This document shows, in pieces, positions 44,693 to 53,348 of a stretch of 64,000 nucleotides of DNA (position 1 is the stretch's first letter; each line of letters begins with the position of its first letter). The DNA comes from Opitutales bacterium UBA5694 (GTDB lineage Bacteria > Verrucomicrobiota > Verrucomicrobiia > Opitutales > Opitutaceae): NCBI GenBank assembly GCA_002420185.1, contig DIHO01000019.1, forward strand, positions 124,001 through 188,000, written 5' to 3'. A program made the position numbers and the translations under genes. Below the pieces are notes generated by a model, which was not told the origin of the DNA, did not search any database, and worked only from the letters and a program-made list of their open reading frames with translations.

Positions 44693-45427
44693 CTACCGAC
44701 CCCTCAGTTTTGAAAGAAGACGGAGCATCTCGATGTAGAGCCATATGAGGGTTACGAGCAAGCCGAAGGCAGCATACCATTCCATGTATTTGGGCGCTCC
44801 TCGCTCGGCCCCTCTTTCGATAAAGTCGAAGTCGAGCACTAGATTGAGGGCAGCGATCACAACGACGAAGAGACTGAACAAGATTCCAATGGTGCCGCTT
44901 CCATGAATATAGGGGATGGATACTCCGAAGAAGCTAAGTATGAAGGTAGTCAGGTAGATGAGAGCGATGCCTCCAGTGGCGGCGAAAACGCCAAGCTTAA
45001 AATTCTCGGTCGCCTTTATGACCCCAGAGCGGTAGGCCATCAACAGGGCAAAGAGCGTTCCAAAAGTCAGAAGGATTGCTTGGAAAACGAGACCAGGAAA
45101 CTGCATCTCGTAAAAGGCGGACAATATGCCGAGGAGAATGCCCTCTATCGCCGCGTAGATCGGAGCGGTAATCGGAGCAGCGGTCTTTTTAAAAACTGTT
45201 ATAAGCGCCACGACGAACCCTGCGATACCGCTTCCAATGAGCCATGGGTAGAGCTCTCCCGGATTCACAGCGCTGTAGGCGCGGTCCCAGCTGAAAATGG
45301 CCGTGAACATGAGCAAGCAAATTAGAATACCCGTACGGTTCACCGTTCCGTTGATCGTCATGACGTCCCCAGTGGAGCGTCCCAGATCGAATACCTTGTC
45401 GTTAAGTGCAGGATTAGATGTTCTCAT
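44693..45427 (-). CDS. Bax inhibitor-1/YccA family membrane protein
   Basis: A 244-residue protein with seven helices (for example GIAGFVVALITVF, QAILLTFGTLFALLMAYRSG, ALIYLTTFILSFFGVSI) and the family loop DFDFIERGAERGAPKYMEW, which carries the Asp-rich pattern of the calcium-leak site. Length fits bacterial BI-1 members such as YbhL/YccA, which moderate the FtsH protease or ion leak. It is a lone gene after the oxidase assembly cluster; the 5' end is followed by a 310 bp gap. Confidence 0.9.
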   Translation of the reverse strand: MRTSNPALNDKVFDLGRSTGDVMTINGTVNRTGILICLLMFTAIFSWDRAYSAVNPGELYPWLIGSGIAGFVVALITVFKKTAAPITAPIYAAIEGILLGILSAFYEMQFPGLVFQAILLTFGTLFALLMAYRSGVIKATENFKLGVFAATGGIALIYLTTFILSFFGVSIPYIHGSGTIGILFSLFVVVIAALNLVLDFDFIERGAERGAPKYMEWYAAFGLLVTLIWLYIEMLRLLSKLRGR

Positions 45428-45739
45428 TGTTGTTGATAAAGTGCGTTTGGGTAGAATTCAGGCGGTGTCGCACTACTATGGTTGAACGTCAATTCGGATT
45501 TCTTGTTCAATAGTGCTGGGTGATGCCACTAGCTGCCTAAATCGGCTAGATATCACATTTTTTGTGGTGCTTGGGTTGGCCACTTTGGCACTTTGTACGT
45601 CATGCTTCTAGGTAGATCTTCTCTCGATTCAATCTTCGGTATTACGAACGCTGAGATTATACAAGAGCGACTGTAGCGAATTGTGTACGCCGAATCATTG
45701 GAATTGTTTGAATAGACCATGATAGTTGTATAAATATCT
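45428..45739. other. intergenic region, no gene recognised
   Basis: About 312 bp between the start of the BI-1 family gene and the end of the last small ORF of the MoxR-operon region. Every frame is interrupted repeatedly. It should contain the promoter of the BI-1 gene and the 3' end of the long operon, but I see no clear terminator hairpin. Confidence 0.4.
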
Positions 45740-46090
45740 TTAAATCTTTATACCCGTAACGAAAACTTGCCAGTTTACGGCTTTTTCGGGCGTGGCCAGT
45801 TGACCAGAATGAGTTGCGTTCTTGTTGAGGAAGGTAGTGGATTTTGATTCGATTACATCCATCAGTTCGCTAGAGAAGCTCCTGATGCCTTTAAACTGGA
45901 CCTCATCGCTTGTCAGCAGGTAGGGCTCATCCATCGCTGCGTCCTCGAAGTCTTTCAAACGCTTCGATAGGTTTAACGAACTGATGCAGGCGGGTAAACT
46001 TTTCTTACCGGTTTGCAACATATTCATTTCAAAGGTTTGAGTTGATTTAATTAGAGCGGTTTGTAGGGACGAGGCGTCCTTTTGTCTCAA
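45740..46090 (-). CDS. small hypothetical protein at the end of the MoxR operon
   Basis: A 116-residue frame opening with a TTG that overlaps the stop of the caspase-like gene (TTGA). No signal peptide, membrane segment or known motif. It has moderately charged helices such as LNLSKRLKDFEDAAMDEPYL and VQFKGIRSFSSELMDVIESK. The ATG in EMNMLQTGKK is an alternative start that would remove about 22 residues. It may be a real ninth gene or chance open frame; the overlap and amino-acid composition argue weakly for real. Confidence 0.35.
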   Translation of the reverse strand: MRQKDASSLQTALIKSTQTFEMNMLQTGKKSLPACISSLNLSKRLKDFEDAAMDEPYLLTSDEVQFKGIRSFSSELMDVIESKSTTFLNKNATHSGQLATPEKAVNWQVFVTGIKI

Positions 46091-47052
46091 GACTCGTTCT
46101 TGACGTGGAGGTAGATTTCACCGAGCTCGAGAAGGATTTTTTCGAGCGCATCGTAGTATTCGCTCTCGTCTAGTTTCTCCTTCTTAGCTCGTAGGGTTTC
46201 GAGTTCCGCCTCCAAACGGTCGCGGGCGAATCGCTGATCTGGGGTAAGAAGTCGTTCTTGTTCGGAAGCGATGAAGGCGATTTGGCGCGAACGAAATCCG
46301 TCGGGAATAGTGTCTCCCTCCGGTTGTTTGATCAGCCGTTCTCCGCGAAACCAGTCAGCCGGAGTGCCGACTGAATCTCCATTGTCGTCAATGAGTGCGT
46401 GCTCAGAGGCGAGTCGGCCTTCGTCCTCATAAAACTGTTTCACAGATTGGGCAGCGGACACAAAGGCTTCTAGCAGAGAAACCTGTCCATCTTGATTGGC
46501 GTCGCCTTCCCGTGACGAAATAACGCGGGCAAAGCGTTCTCCAAAACGGGCGTAGTTAAGCTCAGTGCCGCTTCGTGTAGCGGTAATAAGGATACGGTTG
46601 GGCTTGGAAAGGCGATTGATGAATGGGGCGGATGCCGAACCGCCATGAACGAAAATCAGAGTGCGTTCGAGAGGGTCAAGCCATTCGCCCAGCACCACAG
46701 CGCTCAGATCGGGACCCCGTAGATTGAGCAGTGTGCTTTTCTGGGTATGGGTTCCATGGCCTATGTAGACGATCCAGGCGGGTATGGTGCTATCGTTCTT
46801 CAAATTCGTTACCCATTCTTCTATTAGTGCTCGATCTACTCTATTAGACGCCTCTAGGCCCACGATCGTAATGCTGGCATTTGTCGATGCAGCCGCCTTT
46901 TCCCAGGCGCTTGCTGCCGACTGAAAACCATTGGCGAAACGTTCTTCTCCGGGCGCCCCCAAAATGAGAAGGAGCTCATGTTCGGTTTCCTTCGTTTCAG
47001 CCCAGGATACGCTCGAGAAGAGAAGGGCAGAGGCTATGAGAAAAGTCTTCAT
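46087..47052 (-). CDS. secreted caspase-fold protein without the catalytic Cys
   Basis: A 321-residue protein; the ATG at 47052 overlaps the upstream stop as ATGA and opens a signal peptide (MKTFLIASALLFSSVSWA). The core is a caspase/legumain-like fold: LLLILGAPGEERFANGF, AWIVYIGHGTHTQKSTLLN (His-Gly dyad) and the strand LERTLIFVHGGSASAPF, where the usual catalytic Asp-Ser-Cys-x-Ser-Gly is HGGSAS. RILITATRSGTELNYARFG completes it. A DANQDGQVSLLEAF stretch resembles an EF-hand loop. The C-terminus is a charged coiled coil (RFARDRLEAELETLRAKKEK). Probably not a cysteine protease; perhaps a binding or regulatory module in the envelope. Confidence 0.7.
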   Translation of the reverse strand: MKTFLIASALLFSSVSWAETKETEHELLLILGAPGEERFANGFQSAASAWEKAAASTNASITIVGLEASNRVDRALIEEWVTNLKNDSTIPAWIVYIGHGTHTQKSTLLNLRGPDLSAVVLGEWLDPLERTLIFVHGGSASAPFINRLSKPNRILITATRSGTELNYARFGERFARVISSREGDANQDGQVSLLEAFVSAAQSVKQFYEDEGRLASEHALIDDNGDSVGTPADWFRGERLIKQPEGDTIPDGFRSRQIAFIASEQERLLTPDQRFARDRLEAELETLRAKKEKLDESEYYDALEKILLELGEIYLHVKNES

Positions 47053-49439
47053 GCGAGTCCCTTCTTCCGACGCCATCCCCACTCCGCTAAGAAGCAGCAA
47101 AGGGACGCAGCGAAAAGCCAGCCGTTGTGCCATAACGGATACGACCAGATTTCTGTAATGGGCGTTTGTTGCTTGGATAGTTTGTCCCCGATAGTAGCAA
47201 GGGCATTCCAATCGAGTACTACACCCCGTGTTTGGTTTGCAATACGCTGGAGTAAATCCCGGTCGGGTGAAAGAGCACGATATTCATTTGCCAGAGGTTC
47301 GTTGACCCAACCCGTCTCTGCCATGCCGATTACTTCGCCTTCGGGTCCTAGAACTTCGACACTCGCAATGTAGGCCCCTTCGTCCTGTGAGGCGAAGGTA
47401 GTCGTAAACCGTCCGGGAGAGTCGATAATCGGTTCCGCGAAAAGATCGACCTCGGTAAAGCCCTTGTAGGTCGTGAGCTCTTCTTCCGTTAAGTCCACGC
47501 GTTGGATGGTGATTCGAGCCTGCCCGATATCGAGTGGTTTGTAGTCGTCGTTTCGAGCTTCAACATTAAGCACAATGCCCTTTGAGGATTCTTTGGCCTC
47601 TATTTCTACAATCTTGGGAACGTCTGTTACCAGCCAACGGGCGATCTGCCGCCAAAGTCGAGCCAGGTCTTCTTGCTCGCTTTCACCTCGCATCCCCCAT
47701 CGCCACATGTCGCCGATGGCGACGCAGGCGACTTTTCCTGCTCCGAAGTTGTGCGCGACAAGGCTCGGGTATCGGTCTCCCAGCAAGTTTTCGACCTCCG
47801 CGAGAACGCGAGCTCCTGGCTTGATCTTTGGAATCGTATTCAACACGCGAAAGGGGGGCATGGTATTGAGTCGCGCTCGCTCGTCCGTTTCCAATGGTCG
47901 GACTCTCGTCCACGGTTCGACCCAGCCTTCGCGAGTGAGCTTCCAAGATAGGTTCTCGCTTGAGGCTCGTTTGAAAGTCTGGTCGAGGTAAATGGGAAGG
48001 GTTCCTGCAATCGGCGTTTCTTCATAACCGCCGTGGTCCAGAGCGTCCGCTCCGCCGAGTGCAAGGAGCCCACCCCCTCGATCGGATACAAAGCGTCGGA
48101 TCAGCGTCTGCTGATTGAAGCTGAAAAATTCGGCTTCGAGATCGTCAATGATCAGGGCGTCATACTCGAACAATTCTTCGGCCGTTTTCGGAAATCCGTC
48201 ACTGAGTTCATTCTCATCGCGTGCATTGACCCGTATGAGAACCGGCTGGTCATAGTCTTCGGTTTCTTCTTCGTCGCGTCCAAATCCGCGGTAGAGCGGA
48301 TTGCTGGACTCTCCAGAGCGGCCCTTGAATTCGAACTTAGGCTCACGACGGGCGACCCGGATCAAACCGGTCATCTGCAACTGCGGATCTTTGTGGAGGG
48401 CGCGGTTGAGAAACTTGTATTCCCAGTTGGGGCGTCCGGTGACATAGAGAATCCGAAAGGCCTTTTGCCCCCCGTCCACCATGGCGATACGCTCGTTGTT
48501 CGCCGCAGTGGCCTCTTCTCCCAAACTCAAGTTACTTGTCGAGAGCCGGTAAAACTGAATGCCCGTACGAATCGGGCGCCAGTCAAAAACGAGGCTGTGG
48601 TTCGATCCGCTAGCCTGGGTGCGGAAGGACTGGGGTCGAGGAAGATAGGACTCGTCGCTAACTGAGGGAAGCTCGTCTCGGATTTCGATTGGTGCAACGC
48701 TTACGGAAACATTCTGGGCGGGTAGGGAAGCAGAGGATACAAACGCTTTAAGCGAGATAGGGGCGTCGTCAAAAGCGGTTTGCCTGAGCTCGACTCTTTC
48801 GATGCTCAAGTCAGGCAATGGGGTCGAGTCTCCGACCACTACGGGATAGATTGGGGGAAGGGTGCTCAGGTTGATACTGTCGATCGCTGCGGAGTCGGTA
48901 GCGACTCCATCGGTGAACAGCAATATCCCCGCCAGGGGTAGGCCTTCGAATCGCTCTTTCAGCTGTTGGAGAGAATAGGCCAGATTGCTTCGATCCCCTT
49001 GGAAGTCCAGACTGGCAAAATCGGTCACGCGTCTGAGTTCCCGGTCGAAGCGATAGGATCGGGCTTGAAAGTTTTCACGCAGCTCGCTCAGCCAGGAGGC
49101 CTCTGTTCCGGCCAGTCTTCCTTTTAGAATTTCCCCCCGGCTCTCTTCTTGCCCGATGTCGCTTAGCTGCATACCTTGACTGTTATCCGCAACCACTGCT
49201 ACGATATTGGCTCCTTTAGCGGGACGCTCTCCGGTCCAATGGGGGTCTAGTAGGCAAAGGAGCAAAAGAACAATTCCCAAAGTGCGTAGTGAAAAGCCAA
49301 GGGCGTACCCTTTGATGAGTCGGCCCTCGCTTTTCCAGGCGAAATAGGAAGAACCTAGCAGGGCGATGCCGACCAGAATAGACACCCACCACCAACTATC
49401 TCCGTTTAAGGTGATCGCTCCTATCATAACGTTGAGCAC
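47049..49439 (-). CDS. membrane protein with degenerate VWA-like domain and GATase1-like C-terminal part
   Basis: A 796-residue protein. Two N-terminal helices (WWWVSILVGIALLGSSYFAW, TLGIVLLLLCLLD) precede a VWA-like domain whose MIDAS is altered: AVVADNSQGMQ in place of DxSxS. LAGILLFTDGVATDS is the next VWA strand. A beta region follows, then FRILYVTGRPNWEYKFLNRA and ALIIDDLEAEFFSFNQQTLI with GGGLLALGGADALDHGGYE, typical of the GATase1-like domain of such BatA-like proteins. A last helix lies near the C-terminus. Upstream is the 111 bp gap with the palindrome; downstream it overlaps the caspase-like gene as ATGA. Confidence 0.75.
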   Translation of the reverse strand: MLNVMIGAITLNGDSWWWVSILVGIALLGSSYFAWKSEGRLIKGYALGFSLRTLGIVLLLLCLLDPHWTGERPAKGANIVAVVADNSQGMQLSDIGQEESRGEILKGRLAGTEASWLSELRENFQARSYRFDRELRRVTDFASLDFQGDRSNLAYSLQQLKERFEGLPLAGILLFTDGVATDSAAIDSINLSTLPPIYPVVVGDSTPLPDLSIERVELRQTAFDDAPISLKAFVSSASLPAQNVSVSVAPIEIRDELPSVSDESYLPRPQSFRTQASGSNHSLVFDWRPIRTGIQFYRLSTSNLSLGEEATAANNERIAMVDGGQKAFRILYVTGRPNWEYKFLNRALHKDPQLQMTGLIRVARREPKFEFKGRSGESSNPLYRGFGRDEEETEDYDQPVLIRVNARDENELSDGFPKTAEELFEYDALIIDDLEAEFFSFNQQTLIRRFVSDRGGGLLALGGADALDHGGYEETPIAGTLPIYLDQTFKRASSENLSWKLTREGWVEPWTRVRPLETDERARLNTMPPFRVLNTIPKIKPGARVLAEVENLLGDRYPSLVAHNFGAGKVACVAIGDMWRWGMRGESEQEDLARLWRQIARWLVTDVPKIVEIEAKESSKGIVLNVEARNDDYKPLDIGQARITIQRVDLTEEELTTYKGFTEVDLFAEPIIDSPGRFTTTFASQDEGAYIASVEVLGPEGEVIGMAETGWVNEPLANEYRALSPDRDLLQRIANQTRGVVLDWNALATIGDKLSKQQTPITEIWSYPLWHNGWLFAASLCCFLAEWGWRRKKGLA

Positions 49440-49453
49440 GCGGATGCGTGAGG

Positions 49454-49521
49454 GTAAGGAGGACCGGCACGATCCTTCGGTTGTTTAGGCGTTTGCGGAG
49501 GACCGGGCCGGTCCTCCCTAC
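49454..49521. repeat. REP-like palindromic element between DUF4175 and VWA genes
   Basis: Positions 49497-49517 form a near-perfect palindrome: arms GGAGGACCGG and CCGGTCCTCC around a single central G. A related but weaker copy of the same arm lies at 49456-49477 (AAGGAGGACCGG then CGATCCTT). The pair looks like a REP/BIME-type element. On RNA it would fold into a stable hairpin in the only sizeable gap (111 bp) of the downstream half of the operon, so it may stabilise or attenuate the mRNA between genes. I see no other copy in the window. Confidence 0.7.
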
Positions 49522-49550
49522 CTTCATCGGCAGACCGCTGGGTCGTGAGC

Positions 49551-52500
49551 TTATTTCTCGCCAAGAGATTCATAGTATTTTCTCACGGATTCTTGATAGG
49601 CACGCGGCACTGGATCGCGATCGATGGGCTGGAGGGCATTCGGATCTTCGTAGCGTGCGAGCTCCTGGGCTACCCAAGTACGAGCGTCGTTGAGGGGAGC
49701 AATGATGCCATCATTAACAACGCCCCACTTTGGCTCCGATCCGTGCCGTCGAAACTCCGCCCGAATACGCTCCGCTTCTTCGCGAGCTTGAGAAAGTCGC
49801 TGGCGAATATCCGGCTGATCCACGAGTTCCTCGACCGTACGGAGCCGCTCGGCCCAGTCGTTGAAGCCTCTGCCAGTGAGAGGAGACTCGTTTCCAGGAT
49901 TACTTGAAAACTCGCGAAGAAAATCGTCTAGGGCAGAAGCGATGTCACTACCGCCATACCCGCCACCACGGCCACCAATGGGAGATCCGCCTCCTTGGGA
50001 GCCGGGTTGTCGGCCTTGTCCCGGTTGGTTGCTACCTGGACTCTGTCCGGGTTGCTGCCCTCGGCCACTGTTGGGTTGTTGGGTGACTGATTGTCCAGAC
50101 TGCCCCGGTTGCTGCCCCTTTCCGCCTGCTTCGCCGCCAGGAGAACGCCCGGGCTGCTTTCCTTGACCCTCGTTCGGTTGCTGGGCGAGAGACTGCCCGG
50201 GCTCTTGACCGAGTTGACCGGATCCAGGTTGTTGTCCTGGTTGATCGGAGGGTTGTTGCCTAGGCTGATTGTTTTCCGGTCTGCCTTGTTGATAGGATCC
50301 AGGCTCGCCGGCGTCGGCTATTGACTGGCCCGGATTTTCCTCAATTGAATCCAGAATCTGGATACTGTACCCTCTTTGACCTTCTTCCTGACCCGGTTGA
50401 ACTCCTTCTTGTTCGCCATTATCGGCTTGAAGATCGCGAGAAAGCGAATCGAGTTCCTCCTGGGCAAATCTAAGGGAAGTCGCTTCATCCCCTAGGACAC
50501 TGCTCGCGGCCTGTTCGACGTTCTGCTGCAGTTCGTCGAAGCTACGCTGCAACTCCGGTTGCATGCTCTGGGTTTGTTCGACGAATCCTTGGCGCAACAT
50601 TTCGGAACTCGTTTGCAGTTGATCGTTGATTTCGCTTTGACTTTGCTCGCGGAGGAGGTCGTAGAGCTCTCGATGGAGCTTCTGTTCACTGAATTCAGAT
50701 GCCTCAGTGACCTCTCTCAAATCTCTCATCAGCGAACCGAGTCTCTCCTGCTGTTTAGCGATGCGTTCTGCGATTTCCTCGCGGTCCTCTGAATTGTCCA
50801 AGCGAGGGCCACCCTCCTGGTCTAGGTTTTCGACAGCTTCGCTAATGTTTCGCTGGTTTTCTGCCAAATCTCGAGCCGTCTTTCTCGCTTCGCGAAGTTG
50901 CTCGGTGAATTGGCTGGAAGTTTCATTTCTGAAATCCTCTCTGAGATCCTCCAAATTTTCCTGGGCACGTGTGCCGGTGGCGAGGGCTTGAGAGATCTGC
51001 TCGTTGCGCAGTGACTCGCCGATTTCGCGCATTTCTTCACGAGCTTGATCGAGTTGCTGACGTGCCTCGCGGTTGTTCTCATTTGACTGAAGTCGGTCCA
51101 TCCGTTGTCGCGTCTCGTCGACATCGGCCAGCATTTGCTGCTGTTCCCCCTCTAGGCGCTTTAGCTCGCGACGAATCCTTTCGCGCTCCTCTTCATCTTT
51201 AGCCTGAGCGATCGCGGTTTGGAGTTCCTGCAGGCGCTTGTTGATATCCTCCTGGCGACGGGCTAATTGACTGAGTTTGCTCAGCACTTGTAGTTGCTCC
51301 TTTTGTTCGGGAGATGTCAGGCTCTGTGCTTGGCTGGCGGTCTCATACCGGTTCTCCTCTTGGCGAAAATCCAGTTGATCGAGTTGTCGCTGGTTGCGTG
51401 ATTGGCCTCCTCCGCCACCACCCGCTTGGCGAGATCGTGATACGTTGAATTCCTTGGGCTGTATACGGAGCAGAGCTTGAGTGGCTCCCTGCGCGTTCGA
51501 AGCAGCCTTGTCCAAGGGATCCTCAACTCCATCGATGATAACGGTGTCCAATGAGATGAGGACGTTCTCCATAAGGGAACCCGCCAACTCTGCAGCCGTT
51601 TTCGCCTTCTCTTCTTCAAGCCTCTCCTTCAATGCCTCGAGCTCTTGTAATGCTTCTGTTTGCGACTCGTTGATGACCTTCGCGTCTTCTATAAACGAAT
51701 CGTCGGAAAGACTGCGCTGCTTCAATTTCCAGAGCGCGATCGTGATCTGGCGTTGAGTCTCAATCAACTCCTCTCCTTGATTCCCTTGTTGCTGTTGTCC
51801 TTGAGCGCCCGCACTTTCATTTTCGCGAAAGATTTCGTCCAAAGACCTGACCTCGGCGAAATAAAGATCGCTGGTAGACCGGCGTGATTCCCCGTCGGGG
51901 CCATAATCATCGGCCCAAGCCCACCATGACAGAAGGTCATCTGCTGCTACGGACTGTTCTTCTAAATAGAGAATGGTCTCAAAATCCGAGTCTAGATCGA
52001 GCGTGTTCTTGTCGGCCGAAGAAAGGTAAACGGGTGGCTCTGTTCCAATACTAAAAGCAAGTCCATAGTCGAGTAGCCCAAAGTCGTCTCTCGCCTCTGC
52101 CTCCAAGGCGATCTCCTCAATGGGGGAGACCCGCTGGTCGCCCCGCGGAAATGCGATTGACAGTTCAGGCTTTTTGTTGGGAAGAGCCTCGATTCGTATA
52201 TCGGGAGGAAAAGGGTTTTTCCGTCCCTTTTCATCACTGAGTTCTAGTGCCATTCGAAGCGAATCTTCCACGATAAGTGAAGTTTCAAACCGCGTACTTT
52301 CTGGATTGGCCGCTTCAAGAAGGACTTCCTGGCCGTCGCGACCGACCAATTTCGCTACTTCGATCGGCTTGTTCGTTTTAAAAGAGTAGGTGAGATGGGT
52401 TCCTTCGACCGCGCTGATGCGTCGCGTGTCTTCGACGAGCCGATCGGGTATTTGGGTATAGTCTGGGAAATCCAGATTCGCATCTGCCTGTATCAGAGCA

Positions 52501-53348
52501 GGAAGCTCAAAGATTTCTATTTTGTAGGCCTCTGAATCTCTCCCGTCGACCGCGACATGGTAACGGAGATCGGAGTCCACTTTGCGTAGGGAGTGAACAA
52601 ATACAGGATCCGAAAGGCTTTGGCCCATGATGTTTCGGGTAGAGTTCCCGTTAGGGAACAAGGTGACGAGCTCTACATCTTTAGGGAGGGACTCGCCTTC
52701 GAATCGAGCCGTGATGACCACGGTCGAACCTCGTTCCGCTTCAGTGTCGCCTGGACTGACAGTGAGCGAAGCAGTTGATGAAATGACCCTCAGACGCTCG
52801 GTTTGCTTAGGCTCTACGAGGAAGGCCACGACAAGTAGACCCCATATGGGCAAAGTAGCGGCCAGATTTCTGAAGAGATACTTTTTATAGTCTTCCGTGC
52901 CTACTTGCTGCCACGAGTTGATGGTGTTGTGGTCGAGTATTTCATCGATCAGTTTTCCCTGCAGAAAGTTTAGAGGTCCGCGGCGATAGTCGCCTTGTTC
53001 CATAGCTGTAGACAACGCTTGCTTAAGAGAAGGGTTTACGGATTCGATCGCCTGGGCGGCCGCGATGTAGTCCAAGGGTGTGCGATTCGACTCGCTGCGA
53101 TTCAAGAAGAGCGTGCCTGCGATGATAGTCAAAATCCCAACGATCAAAAGCGTGGCGAGGACCGAAACGAGGTAGGCACTCACGATTAAAGCGAGTGCAA
53201 TCGTGAACGCGATGAGCCATCGGCGTGATTGCCGCTTCATCAAGCGGGTCGATCGAATCCGTTTGGCGACTTCGTGGGTTTCTCCTCTCAGCCTTGGGTC
53301 AGCGTGTGAACCAATCGCTTCTATGAGCACTGTTTGCTTAGGCTTCAT
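49551..53348 (-). CDS. DUF4175-family membrane-anchored coiled-coil protein
   Basis: A 1265-residue protein. Two N-terminal helices at about 40-80 (WLIAFTIALALIVSAYLVSV and LLIVGILTIIAGTLFL), a third near 180, then a beta-rich domain (about 200-500) and a long coiled coil from about 530 to 980 with stretches such as EEERERIRRELKRLEGEQQQ and RQRMDRLQSNENNREARQQL. A low-complexity Q/G/P-rich tail follows (near 1025-1165; 49950-50310), then a short globular end (LDDFLREFSSNPG) that is conserved in this family. The ATG overlaps the upstream VWA gene stop as ATGA. Probably a scaffold linking the envelope complex; function unknown. Confidence 0.85.
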   Translation of the reverse strand: MKPKQTVLIEAIGSHADPRLRGETHEVAKRIRSTRLMKRQSRRWLIAFTIALALIVSAYLVSVLATLLIVGILTIIAGTLFLNRSESNRTPLDYIAAAQAIESVNPSLKQALSTAMEQGDYRRGPLNFLQGKLIDEILDHNTINSWQQVGTEDYKKYLFRNLAATLPIWGLLVVAFLVEPKQTERLRVISSTASLTVSPGDTEAERGSTVVITARFEGESLPKDVELVTLFPNGNSTRNIMGQSLSDPVFVHSLRKVDSDLRYHVAVDGRDSEAYKIEIFELPALIQADANLDFPDYTQIPDRLVEDTRRISAVEGTHLTYSFKTNKPIEVAKLVGRDGQEVLLEAANPESTRFETSLIVEDSLRMALELSDEKGRKNPFPPDIRIEALPNKKPELSIAFPRGDQRVSPIEEIALEAEARDDFGLLDYGLAFSIGTEPPVYLSSADKNTLDLDSDFETILYLEEQSVAADDLLSWWAWADDYGPDGESRRSTSDLYFAEVRSLDEIFRENESAGAQGQQQQGNQGEELIETQRQITIALWKLKQRSLSDDSFIEDAKVINESQTEALQELEALKERLEEEKAKTAAELAGSLMENVLISLDTVIIDGVEDPLDKAASNAQGATQALLRIQPKEFNVSRSRQAGGGGGGQSRNQRQLDQLDFRQEENRYETASQAQSLTSPEQKEQLQVLSKLSQLARRQEDINKRLQELQTAIAQAKDEEERERIRRELKRLEGEQQQMLADVDETRQRMDRLQSNENNREARQQLDQAREEMREIGESLRNEQISQALATGTRAQENLEDLREDFRNETSSQFTEQLREARKTARDLAENQRNISEAVENLDQEGGPRLDNSEDREEIAERIAKQQERLGSLMRDLREVTEASEFSEQKLHRELYDLLREQSQSEINDQLQTSSEMLRQGFVEQTQSMQPELQRSFDELQQNVEQAASSVLGDEATSLRFAQEELDSLSRDLQADNGEQEGVQPGQEEGQRGYSIQILDSIEENPGQSIADAGEPGSYQQGRPENNQPRQQPSDQPGQQPGSGQLGQEPGQSLAQQPNEGQGKQPGRSPGGEAGGKGQQPGQSGQSVTQQPNSGRGQQPGQSPGSNQPGQGRQPGSQGGGSPIGGRGGGYGGSDIASALDDFLREFSSNPGNESPLTGRGFNDWAERLRTVEELVDQPDIRQRLSQAREEAERIRAEFRRHGSEPKWGVVNDGIIAPLNDARTWVAQELARYEDPNALQPIDRDPVPRAYQESVRKYYESLGEK
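49950..50310 (-). repeat. degenerate QPGQ-type low-complexity repeat coding region
   Basis: Within the DUF4175 gene the coding strand specifies many copies of short units such as QPGQ, QQPG and PGQS, for example DQPGQQPGSGQLGQEPGQS. The units are irregular, so it is not a tandem array at the DNA level. The protein segment should be disordered and could act as a long flexible spacer across the periplasm. Confidence 0.75.

Noticed and set aside
49950..50310. CRISPR or tandem DNA repeat
   Set aside because: Repeated units are irregular protein-level QPGQ motifs with no constant repeat or spacer length.
49861..50324. Proline-rich plus-strand ORFs opposite the DUF4175 tail
   Set aside because: They are antisense shadows of the Q/G/P-rich codons; no ribosome-binding sites, and the minus-strand frame is a recognised family.
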